From assembly GCA_035504095.1 (NCBI GenBank), contig DATJSN010000108.1:1-19711 (forward strand): 19,711 bases of DNA, written 5' to 3'. The stretch's first letter is position 1. Each line of letters starts with the position of its first letter. This DNA comes from DATJSN01 sp035504095. Lineage in GTDB: Bacteria > Planctomycetota > Phycisphaerae > WQYP01. Under the pieces are notes generated by a model that saw only the letters and a list, made by a program, of their open reading frames with translations, did no database searches and was not told the DNA's origin. The translations under genes and the position numbers were made by a program. Below are positions 1 through 7,211 of the stretch, piece by piece.

Positions 1-419
1 CCAAAGACCGGCATTTCATCCAATTCGACGCTGCAGTCACCGAGTTTCCAGGATTCACGTTTTTTTTCGAACCCGACGGTAACCTGAAAACCTAAAACCA
101 TCAGAAACTGCTCAGCCTGTTCCCGGGGCGCTGCGGTAAGATCAATTGAAGGGCGGTTGTGCATGACGCCGGTGGAATGCCCTTTCCATGTAACCAGCAC
201 GGTGGAAGCAGGGCCGCCATCATTGGCGATGCGCCGGATGCGAAGCGCGGAATCAGCCTGGCGCAAACGCTGGTCCGGAGTGTCGTAAAACGTATTGATT
301 TCCAGAACGGAACGAACGTTGACGGCCCCGGCTTCGAAAAGCCGGCGGCGCAACTCCGCGGGATTTTTGATGTGTAATTTAATTTCGATTTCCCTGGGAA
401 TTGCTGCGATGGTGTTCAT
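1..419 (-). CDS. CYTH-domain protein (class IV adenylate cyclase / triphosphatase superfamily), C-terminus beyond window
   Basis: Reading from an ATG at 419 toward the window start gives 139 open codons without a stop, so the gene is cut by the window edge. The N-terminus carries the superfamily ExExK metal/triphosphate motif (E10-I-E12-I-K14). It is followed by the expected basic strands (LRIRR, then a VTWKG strand), a FEKKRESW strand and the LDEMP strand typical of the tunnel fold. Members cleave or cyclise triphosphate-bearing substrates (ATP, thiamine triphosphate, tripolyphosphate); the fragment does not tell which. A good ribosome binding site, GGAG, lies 6 nt before the start, and the stop of the upstream FIST gene is only 12 nt away, so the two are probably cotranscribed. 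Seen: motif, start and open frame. Inferred: a cytosolic phosphohydrolase or cyclase role. Confidence 0.85.
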   Translation of the reverse strand, partial: MNTIAAIPREIEIKLHIKNPAELRRRLFEAGAVNVRSVLEINTFYDTPDQRLRQADSALRIRRIANDGGPASTVLVTWKGHSTGVMHNRPSIDLTAAPREQAEQFLMVLGFQVTVGFEKKRESWKLGDCSVELDEMPVF

Positions 420-431
420 GTTCGGCTCCGG

Positions 432-1601
432 TTAATGAAACAGGGCCAAGCTCACTGTCTGACCGTGAATAAAATTGCGGCCGCCAACCGGACCGAGTTC
501 ACCGGCGCAGAAAAAACCGGCGACGGGAATTGGGCCGAGCGATTCCCGCACCAGTTGAATGTCGTGATGCGCAGCGCCGAACAAATTGGTTCCGCGGCCA
601 TTGCAACTGAACATCAGAGCGCCACGCGGGCGTTCGGTTAAAAGCAGTTCACCCTGCAAAAGCAGCTTGAGATCCTCGTCGGCGGTTTCGGCATCCTGCA
701 CGTGAAACTGGATAATCTGTCCGGAATGAACCATGTCCCCAATGGAAAGGCTTCCGGTGGGGCGGTGAATACCCAGAATATTGCGAACAAGAAAATCTCC
801 CCGGCCAAATGTATCCTTGCGTGAATCGATCACCCGTCCGATCTGCAGGCCGCGCTGTTCCACGAGCCGGCGTTCCTGAGCGGAAATGTGCCCCATCATG
901 TCGCGCACCATGCTCATGGCCGGTTTGTGGTTGAGTTGCTCGATGACGTTATCATGGCCGGCAGTGATGTCATAAACCGGTCCGATGGGGCGGCAGCCCT
1001 GGGAAACCACGCAGTCCACATTCAGCGGACCGGCGAACGAAACGCCGATAAGCCCGGAACTGAAAATATCGTCGTTAACCGCCAGGCGCGTTTCGCCGGG
1101 CCGGTCGATGCCGCTGGCCATTCCGCCGACGACGGGGGCGTTGGGAAATTCCTGCGAACACATGTCCAGCAACTGCACGACGGGGGTGGTAAACGGGTCG
1201 CCCATCATGATAAAGAGCCGCAAATCGAGGCCGGCTTCCAGACGGTTGCGCATGGTTTTGGTTTCGCCGAGGATTTCCGGCCACTCTTCATCGGCGAAGT
1301 GGAAGTGATCGACGGTGACTCCGGGGATGGACATGGCCATGGCCGACACACCGGCCTGGCGTTCAATTTCCAGTTCGCCGCCGAGGACGCTTTCGGCGGT
1401 ACTGCCCATGATCAGCCGCGCTCCTGTTTTTTGCTTTAATTCGCTGATGATTTGCACGAAATGTTTTTGCAATGGAATGGAGACAAAAACCAGTAATAGA
1501 TCGATCGGCGTGGCTTCCATACCCGTGGTAATCTGGCTGGTCAGATCCGCAATCAGCTTATCCGGATCAAATTCGCAGGCGATGGCGGATATCATGCGCA
1601 T
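432..1601 (-). CDS. FIST domain protein (FIST N + FIST C), stand-alone sensory-type protein
   Basis: This 389-aa protein has no signal peptide or membrane span. The first two thirds match the FIST N pattern, with a G-S-T-A-E-S-V-L-G-G segment near residue 70 and a VVGGMASG segment near residue 157. The last 60-70 residues show the FIST C signature: an ALMFSCNGRG segment, an AGFFCAGELGPVGG segment and a closing strand. FIST domains are thought to bind small ligands and are often fused to signalling outputs; here no kinase, cyclase or methyl-accepting domain is attached, so its output is unknown. The start could be Met1 or Met3. It sits 12 nt before the CYTH gene and 83 nt after the RluA-type gene on the same strand. 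The family call is firm; the function is not. Confidence 0.88.
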   Translation of the reverse strand: MRMISAIACEFDPDKLIADLTSQITTGMEATPIDLLLVFVSIPLQKHFVQIISELKQKTGARLIMGSTAESVLGGELEIERQAGVSAMAMSIPGVTVDHFHFADEEWPEILGETKTMRNRLEAGLDLRLFIMMGDPFTTPVVQLLDMCSQEFPNAPVVGGMASGIDRPGETRLAVNDDIFSSGLIGVSFAGPLNVDCVVSQGCRPIGPVYDITAGHDNVIEQLNHKPAMSMVRDMMGHISAQERRLVEQRGLQIGRVIDSRKDTFGRGDFLVRNILGIHRPTGSLSIGDMVHSGQIIQFHVQDAETADEDLKLLLQGELLLTERPRGALMFSCNGRGTNLFGAAHHDIQLVRESLGPIPVAGFFCAGELGPVGGRNFIHGQTVSLALFH

Positions 1602-1684
1602 AAGTTTAGATTCCCGAGATACAATTTAAGGCATCGGAGCCTTGTTTAAAAGAGCGTATAGGAGCAAACATTAATTGCAAGCAT

Positions 1685-2461
1685 TTATTGCGCCAGAATG
1701 GATGAAACATCAAGCCCCAGGCGTTTAGCCGCGGCAATAAAATCCGCCGGCGGCGGCTGAACAAATTCGCGCCATTTTTTTTCCGTGGGGTGCTTAAAAC
1801 CCAGACGCCAGCTATGCAGATAAATACGCACTGCTGGTTTGTGCTCAGTGCGTTTGCCGGCGGGTGGTTTTTCCTGCAGCGTATAAATGTCTTCACCGAC
1901 CAGGGGCGTGCCTAAAAACATCATGTGAGCGCGAATCTGGTGCAACCGACCGGTTTTAATATTTACCGCCACCAACGCCGATCGCCCTGAAACCGCAAGC
2001 GTGCGATAAGCCGACAGAGCTTCCTGACCGGAGCGCGAAACGATCACTTTTTTGACGCCGGTGTGTATTTCCTTCAGTCGCGCCTGAATAACGCCTTGAG
2101 CGGGGTCAGGCGTGCCCTGCACAATAGCCAGGTATTCTTTTTCGATCCGCCGGTTTTGAAAATCGTCGCGCAAAGCGTCATAAGCCGCCGGCATAAGGCC
2201 CACCAACAAAAGTCCGCTGGTTATTTTGTCCAAACGATGAAGTAAACCCCAGTCGCGGCGAACGCCGAGATTTTTCAGTTGGGGTCCGTATTTACTAAAA
2301 AGTCCGTTGAGCAGAGTGTCCCGCGTGTGACCCAGGCCGGGCTGCGTTACCAGGCCGGCGGGTTTGTCGACGAGAAGCAAATCGGAATCGGCATGGACGA
2401 TATTAAAAGCAACATCCGGATTGGGACGAACGGGAGAAAAATTCGCCGGCGCAGAAGACAT
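1685..2461 (-). CDS. RluA-family pseudouridine synthase
   Basis: This 258-aa enzyme is predicted to isomerise specific uridines in rRNA (or tRNA) to pseudouridine. Visible family motifs are the entry strand LLLVDKPAGLVTQPG (about residues 28-42), the catalytic loop H75-R-L-D78-K-I-T-S-G with D78 as the expected nucleophile, a KEYLAIV strand, the GRLHQIRAHM RNA-binding motif, and PLVGEDIY. No N-terminal S4 domain is present, so it is a short form rather than a full RluC/RluD-type protein, and the exact target base cannot be assigned. The start lies 9 nt after the trxB stop codon, which suggests translational coupling; the ribosome binding site itself is weak. Downstream is an 83-nt gap before the FIST gene. 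Confidence 0.92.
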   Translation of the reverse strand: MSSAPANFSPVRPNPDVAFNIVHADSDLLLVDKPAGLVTQPGLGHTRDTLLNGLFSKYGPQLKNLGVRRDWGLLHRLDKITSGLLLVGLMPAAYDALRDDFQNRRIEKEYLAIVQGTPDPAQGVIQARLKEIHTGVKKVIVSRSGQEALSAYRTLAVSGRSALVAVNIKTGRLHQIRAHMMFLGTPLVGEDIYTLQEKPPAGKRTEHKPAVRIYLHSWRLGFKHPTEKKWREFVQPPPADFIAAAKRLGLDVSSILAQ

Positions 2462-2470
2462 AAATAAGGC

Positions 2471-3460
2471 TCAGTGTATTCCTTTTTCACACAGCCAGCG
2501 TTCGGCGTCAATCGCCGCTCTACATCCCATGCCGGCGGCGGTAATCGCCTGGCGGTAAATCGAATCGGCGCAGTCGCCGGCGGCAAATACGCCTTCGACG
2601 CTGGTGAATGTACGAAAAGGTACCTTAAGCACAATGTATCCTATTTCGTTAAGTTCGATCTGTCCTTTAAGAAAACCCGTGTTCGGCGTATGACCGATGG
2701 CGGCGAACATTCCACCGCACTCAATGGTTTCGAGTTTACCGGTTTTGACGTTTTTGACGACCACGGCGTTTACGCCATGTTCATTTGTGCCGAGGATTTC
2801 TTCGACAACGCTGTCCCAGACCGGTTTGATTTTGGGGTGCGAAAGAACGCGCTGGGCCATGATTCTGCTGGCCCGTAACTCATTGCGGCGGTGCACCAGA
2901 TAAACAACGCTGGCGAATTTAGCCAGATAGACAGCTTCTTCAGCCGCGGTATCGCCGCCGCCGACAACCACAACGGGAACGTTGCGGAATCGCGGTAAGG
3001 AGCCGTCACAAACGGCACAGGCAGAAACGCCGTTATTCTCGAATTTCTTTTCGCTTTCCAGCCCGAGGTAGTTGGCGCTGGCGCCGGTGCTGACGATCAC
3101 GCTGTGCGCCAGAACCATCGATTCGCCTTCGTCGTTAAGTTCATTGACGTGCCAAACTTTGAAAGGCCAGGTTTTTAAGTCGATTTTATTGACATAATTA
3201 TTTTTGACGCGCGTGCCGAAGCGCACGGCCTGCCGCTGCATAATGTCCATCATTGCCGGGCCGTCGACGCCGTCGGCGAAACCCGGGTAATTTTCCACGT
3301 CCGATGTAAACATCAATTGTCCGCCGGGCATGCGCTCCCGGCATGCACTGTCACCGGTCAATACCAGGGGATTTAAATTCGCCCGGGCGGAATAAATAGC
3401 GGCGGTCCAACCCGCTGGCCCAGAACCAATTATCACCGTCTTTTCCACATTCTCCGCCAT
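2471..3460 (-). CDS. trxB: Thioredoxin reductase (NADPH)
   Basis: This 329-aa flavoenzyme transfers electrons from NADPH through FAD and a redox-active disulfide to thioredoxin. It shows the FAD dinucleotide fold near the N-terminus (VIIGSGPAGWTAAIYSA, residues 9-25), the active-site pair C148-A-V-C151-D, the NADPH fold VVVVGGGDTAAEEA (about 163-176) with the HRRNELRAS motif that favours NADPH, and the C-terminal FAD motif GVFAAGDCAD. Length matches low-molecular-weight bacterial TrxB. No thioredoxin gene is seen in the window. The 75-nt gap upstream contains a perfect -10 box (see 3504-3534), so trxB and the rluA gene may be expressed partly independently of folD and the ABC gene. Confidence 0.97.
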   Translation of the reverse strand: MAENVEKTVIIGSGPAGWTAAIYSARANLNPLVLTGDSACRERMPGGQLMFTSDVENYPGFADGVDGPAMMDIMQRQAVRFGTRVKNNYVNKIDLKTWPFKVWHVNELNDEGESMVLAHSVIVSTGASANYLGLESEKKFENNGVSACAVCDGSLPRFRNVPVVVVGGGDTAAEEAVYLAKFASVVYLVHRRNELRASRIMAQRVLSHPKIKPVWDSVVEEILGTNEHGVNAVVVKNVKTGKLETIECGGMFAAIGHTPNTGFLKGQIELNEIGYIVLKVPFRTFTSVEGVFAAGDCADSIYRQAITAAGMGCRAAIDAERWLCEKGIH

Positions 3461-3503
3461 GTTTAATTTTTATCCTTTCCAAATAAAACCCCATCGGCGA
3501 ATC

Positions 3504-3534
3504 ATTATAGGGCAGCCGCCGAAAATCGTGTCGA
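3504..3534 (-). promoter_or_regulatory. Candidate sigma70-type promoter for trxB
   Basis: On the minus strand there is a perfect TATAAT (3504-3509) preceded, after a 19-nt spacer, by TCGACA (3529-3534), a 5/6 match to the -35 consensus. The spacer is 2 nt longer than ideal. The predicted transcript would start about 35-40 nt before the trxB start codon, just after the ABC-gene stop. Found by eye; not tested. Confidence 0.45.
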
Positions 3535-3535
3535 A

Positions 3536-4387
3536 TCAGGTGGCCTCCTCAAGTAGACCCGGCCAAACTTGCGATTCGGCGTGGGCATGATACCGTCCCG
3601 AGCGGTGGGATACATGTATCGGCCAATTGAACGCCTTGGTCATGATGGAGTTTGTTAACACCGCGGCAGGCGTTCCCTGCGCCACACACGTGCCGTCTCG
3701 GCCCAACAACAGAACGTGCTTCATGTGCGGTAAAAGTTCCTCAAGATGATGCGTTATCATCACCAGCGCCGGCGGCGAAGAAGCCGTGTGCAGGCGATGC
3801 AGCGTCGTGAGAATTGTTTCCCGCGTGGGCAGATCGAGGCCCGCCGTGCATTCATCGAGCAGCAACAAATCCGGCTGGTGCACCAATGCCCGGGCGATCA
3901 GCACGCGCATACGCTCGCCGGTGGAAAGCGTCCCGAAAAGCTGGCGGCTGACATGTTCAAGACGCATTTCACGAAGCAATTGTCTCACGCGATCAAACTG
4001 TTTTTTAGCAGGCTGATAGTAGGCCAGCGTGAGCGAACCATAAAAGCCCGTGCAGACCACTTCGGCGGCAGTGATGTTTTCATCAAATGGGTAAACGCTT
4101 AGCGCTTCAACAATGCTCACCCGGCGGCGAATTTCCCCGATCGGATGTTCGCCGAGTTTTTTCCCAAGCACGCTTACCTGGCCGCACGTAGGCCAGAGAT
4201 AACCCAGCGCCAGTCGCACCAACGTGGATTTTCCGCTTCCATTGGCGCCAATGATGGCGCCCCAGCCGCCGGTGGGAAGCGTCCAGTTAATTCCGTGGAG
4301 TATCAGACGGCTGCCGCGGCGGAATTCGATATTTTCAAATTGCAGGGCGGGTGCGGCGGAAGTTTTTTTTACGGAGCGTTTCACCAT
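3536..4387 (-). CDS. Orphan ABC ATPase (ModF/YlmA-like ATP-binding protein)
   Basis: This 283-aa protein is a single nucleotide-binding domain: Walker A G47-A-N-G-S-G-K53-S-T, ABC signature LSTGE (154-158), Walker B LLLLDE (174-179) and switch histidine H213 in a MITHHLEEL segment. The region after Walker A (VVCTGFYGSLTL, about 110-121) resembles the ModF/YlmA branch of ATPases. The position where the Q-loop glutamine is expected holds Glu94. No permease or binding-protein gene is adjacent, so a transport role is not supported by context. Its start overlaps the folD stop by 7 nt, implying translational coupling to folD. It may act with distant membrane partners or as a soluble ABC protein; the substrate is unknown. 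Confidence 0.85.
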   Translation of the reverse strand: MVKRSVKKTSAAPALQFENIEFRRGSRLILHGINWTLPTGGWGAIIGANGSGKSTLVRLALGYLWPTCGQVSVLGKKLGEHPIGEIRRRVSIVEALSVYPFDENITAAEVVCTGFYGSLTLAYYQPAKKQFDRVRQLLREMRLEHVSRQLFGTLSTGERMRVLIARALVHQPDLLLLDECTAGLDLPTRETILTTLHRLHTASSPPALVMITHHLEELLPHMKHVLLLGRDGTCVAQGTPAAVLTNSIMTKAFNWPIHVSHRSGRYHAHAESQVWPGLLEEAT

Positions 4388-5271
4388 GCTTTTTCCAACT
4401 GATGCACCAGCCGGGCGGCGCGCACGGTATTGCGCAGCAGCATGGCGACGGTCATGGGCCCCACACCGCCGGGCACGGGCGTGATCCAGGATGCAATCGG
4501 CGCGACGGAATCGAAATCAACATCGCCAACGGTTTTGGAAACGCTCTGGCCCGTTACATCTGTTGTACTGATGCGATTAATCCCAATGTCGATGACGATC
4601 GCGCCGGGTTTGACGTGCCGGCTGTCGATCAAACCGGCTTTGCCCACCGCCACGACCAGAATGTCCGCCTGCTTCGTATGGCAAACAAGGTCGCGCGTGT
4701 AAACGTGGCAGACGGTAACGGTGGCCCCTTTTTCCGTTAACAGCAAAGCCACAGGGCGACCGGCAATGCGACTGGCGCCCACGACGGTGACATCGGCCCC
4801 TTCAATTTTGGCGCCGGTGGATTCAATCAGCGCGACCGCAGCCAGTGCGGTACACGGGGCAATGATCGGATGACCGTAAAGCACATGCCCAATGTTGGCG
4901 GGGTTGACGCCTTCGACGTCCTTGATGACATCGATGCCAAATTGCGTCTGCTGTGTGTTCAGATGGTCGGGCAGCGGCAAATGAACCATGATGCCGGTGA
5001 CCGTTTTATCCTGAGCCAATTTCACTAAAAGTGCGTCCAGTTCAGCCTGGGGGATGTTGGCAGGTAATTCGTGAAGTTTATAGGCAATGCCCATTTCCCG
5101 GCATGTACGCGCCTGATTTTCGGCATAAACCAGGGCGGCGGGGGAGTGACCGACAAGAATGGCCGCAAGCGTCACTGGATAACCAGCGGCACTGAGCTTT
5201 TTAACGTCCGCGCGCACCTGATCTTTGACGGTGGCCGCAAGCGCTTTACCATCAATCAGTTTTGCCGCCAT
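4381..5271 (-). CDS. folD: FolD-family methylene-THF dehydrogenase/cyclohydrolase with substituted active-site residues
   Basis: This 296-aa protein has clear FolD architecture. The N-terminal folate domain includes G41-H-S-P-A-A-L-V-Y49. The NADP domain has VVGASRIAGRP, ILVVAVGKAG and VIDIGIN segments, and the family-specific PVPGGVGPMTVAMLL signature is near the C-terminus. FolD normally interconverts methylene-, methenyl- and formyl-tetrahydrofolate. The start chosen is the ATG at 5271 because AGGAG lies 5 nt upstream and the protein then begins at the usual place (MAAKLIDGKA); the frame is open upstream to 5328. The three residues assigned to catalysis in the E. coli enzyme (Lys54, Gln98, Asp121) align with Gln53, His97 and Glu120, while the Tyr is kept (Tyr49). 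The family is certain, but bifunctional activity is doubtful. Confidence 0.93.
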   Translation of the reverse strand: MAAKLIDGKALAATVKDQVRADVKKLSAAGYPVTLAAILVGHSPAALVYAENQARTCREMGIAYKLHELPANIPQAELDALLVKLAQDKTVTGIMVHLPLPDHLNTQQTQFGIDVIKDVEGVNPANIGHVLYGHPIIAPCTALAAVALIESTGAKIEGADVTVVGASRIAGRPVALLLTEKGATVTVCHVYTRDLVCHTKQADILVVAVGKAGLIDSRHVKPGAIVIDIGINRISTTDVTGQSVSKTVGDVDFDSVAPIASWITPVPGGVGPMTVAMLLRNTVRAARLVHQLEKAW

Positions 5272-5432
5272 GGATTCTCCTGAAAGCGAAGAGTTTTTGC
5301 CTTGCAAAGTATATCGGAGAGAGCGCAATTCATCACCGAGCGGGTGTTTTAATGGTTCATGAAGTCAAATGCCGAAGACAAGATTATGGGTCTCTAATAA
5401 AATAAGGCGTAACAGTTTTACGGAATGGGCAA
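5272..5432. promoter_or_regulatory. Divergent promoter region between folD and the SHOCT-like gene
   Basis: This 161-nt gap separates divergently transcribed genes and must hold promoters for both. On the minus strand a TATACT -10-like box (5308-5313) sits about 37 nt before the folD start, with only a weak -35 (GTGATG, 5331-5336, 17-nt spacer). On the plus strand there are AT-rich candidates around 5385-5405 but no convincing pair. No hairpin or operator repeat stands out. Confidence 0.35.
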
Positions 5433-5732
5433 ATGGGATCAAATATTCCGGATATCAAAAACCTGGTGCTGATTTGTGTGACCTTTATTGGTCTGGCAAT
5501 CATTGGTTTTGTCGCGGCGTTTGTTGTTCGTAAACGCCTGGTTAATCCACAGCAGAATCAGCTGAATATGGGCTTTTCCCTCGATCAACTCGATGAGCTT
5601 TATCAGAAGGGGGAGCTTAGTGAACGGGAATATAAACAGATCAAAGCCAGGGCGGCGCAAAAGGCCGCGGAACGGGTGCTGAAATCAAATGGCCAGTCTG
5701 CGGATAAAAATCTGAATAAAAAATCGGGATAA
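5433..5732 (+). CDS. Small single-pass membrane protein with SHOCT-like C-terminal segment
   Basis: This is a 99-aa protein. Residues about 10-33 (VLICVTFIGLAIIGFVAAFV region) form one strong transmembrane helix followed by positive charges (RKR), which predicts a short outside N-terminus and a cytosolic C-terminus. Residues about 51-75 read LDQLDELYQKGELSEREY and onward. This is the pattern of the short C-terminal SHOCT motif (leucine-rich helix, KGxLSxxEY turn, second helix), and a basic tail follows. No enzymatic motif is present. SHOCT segments are thought to mediate oligomerisation, but the role here is unknown. It precedes clpX by 129 nt on the same strand. Its ribosome binding site is weak. 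Confidence 0.72.
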   Translation: MGSNIPDIKNLVLICVTFIGLAIIGFVAAFVVRKRLVNPQQNQLNMGFSLDQLDELYQKGELSEREYKQIKARAAQKAAERVLKSNGQSADKNLNKKSG

Positions 5733-5765
5733 GAACCCCGGTCGCGGAATAGTCGTGCATTCGGG

Positions 5766-5794
5766 TTGTACCGCTGAATAAGATTTCGTAATAT
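5766..5794 (+). promoter_or_regulatory. Candidate promoter for clpX
   Basis: TTGTAC (5766-5771) and TAATAT (5789-5794) are separated by 17 nt, about 65 nt before the clpX start. Spacing is ideal but the boxes are only 3/6 and 4/6 matches. The implied leader carries a small GC hairpin at 5828-5841. Confidence 0.3.
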
Positions 5795-5827
5795 ATTTAT
5801 GTGCGGCCATCAGGCTGCGGACGATTT

Positions 5828-5841
5828 CGGCCAAGGGGCCG
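5828..5841 (+). other. Small GC-rich hairpin in the clpX leader
   Basis: CGGCC (5828-5832) pairs perfectly with GGCCG (5837-5841) across a 4-nt AAGG loop, about 20 nt before the clpX ATG. No T-run follows, so it is not a terminator. It might affect initiation; function unproven. Confidence 0.25.
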
Positions 5842-5861
5842 GATGAGGCATAGAATAGGCT

Positions 5862-7190
5862 ATGGTTAATCAAACAGGCGGCACAACAGGCGGCGGCACC
5901 ACCGGCCATGGTGGAACCGGCGGCGGCGGTTTTCGCGGTCGCAAGGTCACCAACTGCTCTTTTTGCGGTAAATCCAGTCGTGAAGTCGGCCCGATGGTCG
6001 AAGGCCCCAACGACATTTATATCTGCTCCAATTGCTCTGAATTATGTCAGAACATTTTCCGGCAGGAAAAACGCAAGGTCACCGGTACGCGCCCCGGCAT
6101 CGGCCAGATTCCGCCGCCGCGCAAGCTCAAGGAATTCATGGATCAGTATGTGATCGGCCAGGACATGGCCAAGCGGGCCTTGTCAGTTGCGGTGCACAAT
6201 CATTACAAACGGCTGGCGCATACCGAAGGACGCTCCACAGAAGACGTGGAAATTGACAAATCCAACGTGTTGCTGATCGGGCCAACCGGTTCGGGAAAAA
6301 CGCTGCTGGCCAAAACCCTGGCCCGGTCGCTGAATGTGCCGTTCGCCATCGGGGACGCCACCACCCTTACCGAAGCCGGCTACGTCGGCGAGGACGTGGA
6401 GAATCTGCTGCTGAAACTTTTGCAGAATGCGGATTACGACCTGGAAGCCGCCCAGCGCGGGATCATCTATATCGATGAAATCGATAAGATCGGCAAAACC
6501 AATATGAATGTGTCGATTACGCGCGACGTTTCCGGTGAAGGCGTCCAGCAGGCGCTGTTAAAAATGCTCGAAGGAACCATGGCCAATGTTCCCCCGCAGG
6601 GCGGCCGCAAGCATCCGGAACAGCAATATATCCAGATGGATACATCGCAGATTCTATTTATCTGCGGCGGCACGTTTGTCGGGCTGGATCAGATTGTGGC
6701 CAAACGGCTGGGCAAAAAACTCATCGGCTTTGGGTCGGAAGGCAGTGCGAATCGCGAAGATTTGCAGCGCCAGACGCGGTTTCTGGCCGACGTTACGCCC
6801 GACGATCTGATTGAATTTGGCATGATTCCGGAGTTTGTTGGGCGGTTGCCGATTATTTCGGCGCTGGCTCCGCTGACGGAAGAAGCAATGATCCAAATTC
6901 TCACCGAGCCGAAAAATGCGCTGGTCAAACAATATCAAAAGTTCTTTCAGATGGAAGGGTGCGAACTCGAATTCACTGATGAGGCTCTGCACCTGATCGC
7001 GACCAAGGCGATGAAACGCGACACCGGCGCCCGGGCACTCAGAAGCGTGATGGAAGAACTGATGCTGGACCTGATGTATCACCTGCCGGACCAGGCAGAA
7101 CGCGGAAAATATGTGATCACTGAAGCGGTGGTTAGCGGCGAGGTGGGGCTCTTTGACACCAAACCGATTCCGCTTAAGGAAAGCGCATAA
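5862..7190 (+). CDS. clpX: ATP-dependent Clp protease ATP-binding subunit ClpX
   Basis: This 442-aa AAA+ unfoldase delivers substrates to ClpP in the cytosol. The zinc-binding domain has C32-x2-C35 and C55-x2-C58. The AAA+ core shows Walker A G-P-T-G-S-G-K146-T, pore-1 loop GYVG (173-176), Walker B IIYIDEID (201-208), the RKH pore loop (249-251), the IGF ClpP-docking loop (288-290), an arginine finger in EFVGRLP (R328) and a sensor-2 GARALR. The IGF loop implies a ClpP partner, but clpP is not next to it. Unusually, about 27 Gly/Thr-rich residues precede the zinc domain; the ATG at 5862 is the only plausible in-frame start before that domain. It ends 21 nt from the convergent uxaA stop with no obvious terminator between. 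Confidence 0.98.
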   Translation: MVNQTGGTTGGGTTGHGGTGGGGFRGRKVTNCSFCGKSSREVGPMVEGPNDIYICSNCSELCQNIFRQEKRKVTGTRPGIGQIPPPRKLKEFMDQYVIGQDMAKRALSVAVHNHYKRLAHTEGRSTEDVEIDKSNVLLIGPTGSGKTLLAKTLARSLNVPFAIGDATTLTEAGYVGEDVENLLLKLLQNADYDLEAAQRGIIYIDEIDKIGKTNMNVSITRDVSGEGVQQALLKMLEGTMANVPPQGGRKHPEQQYIQMDTSQILFICGGTFVGLDQIVAKRLGKKLIGFGSEGSANREDLQRQTRFLADVTPDDLIEFGMIPEFVGRLPIISALAPLTEEAMIQILTEPKNALVKQYQKFFQMEGCELEFTDEALHLIATKAMKRDTGARALRSVMEELMLDLMYHLPDQAERGKYVITEAVVSGEVGLFDTKPIPLKESA

Positions 7191-7211
7191 TAGCCCGGTC
7201 AATGCGATAGT

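Noticed and set aside
888..1439. Plus-strand open frame of 183 codons opposite the FIST gene
   Set aside because: It is antisense to a clear FIST-domain gene, rich in His and Gly as expected from GC-biased shadow frames, with no motif or ribosome binding site.
5272..5328. Longer folD start at 5328
   Set aside because: AGGAG lies just before the ATG at 5271 and the FolD family begins there; the extra residues look like leader sequence.
7191..7211. Terminator between the convergent clpX and uxaA genes
   Set aside because: Only 21 nt, with no stem and no T-run.
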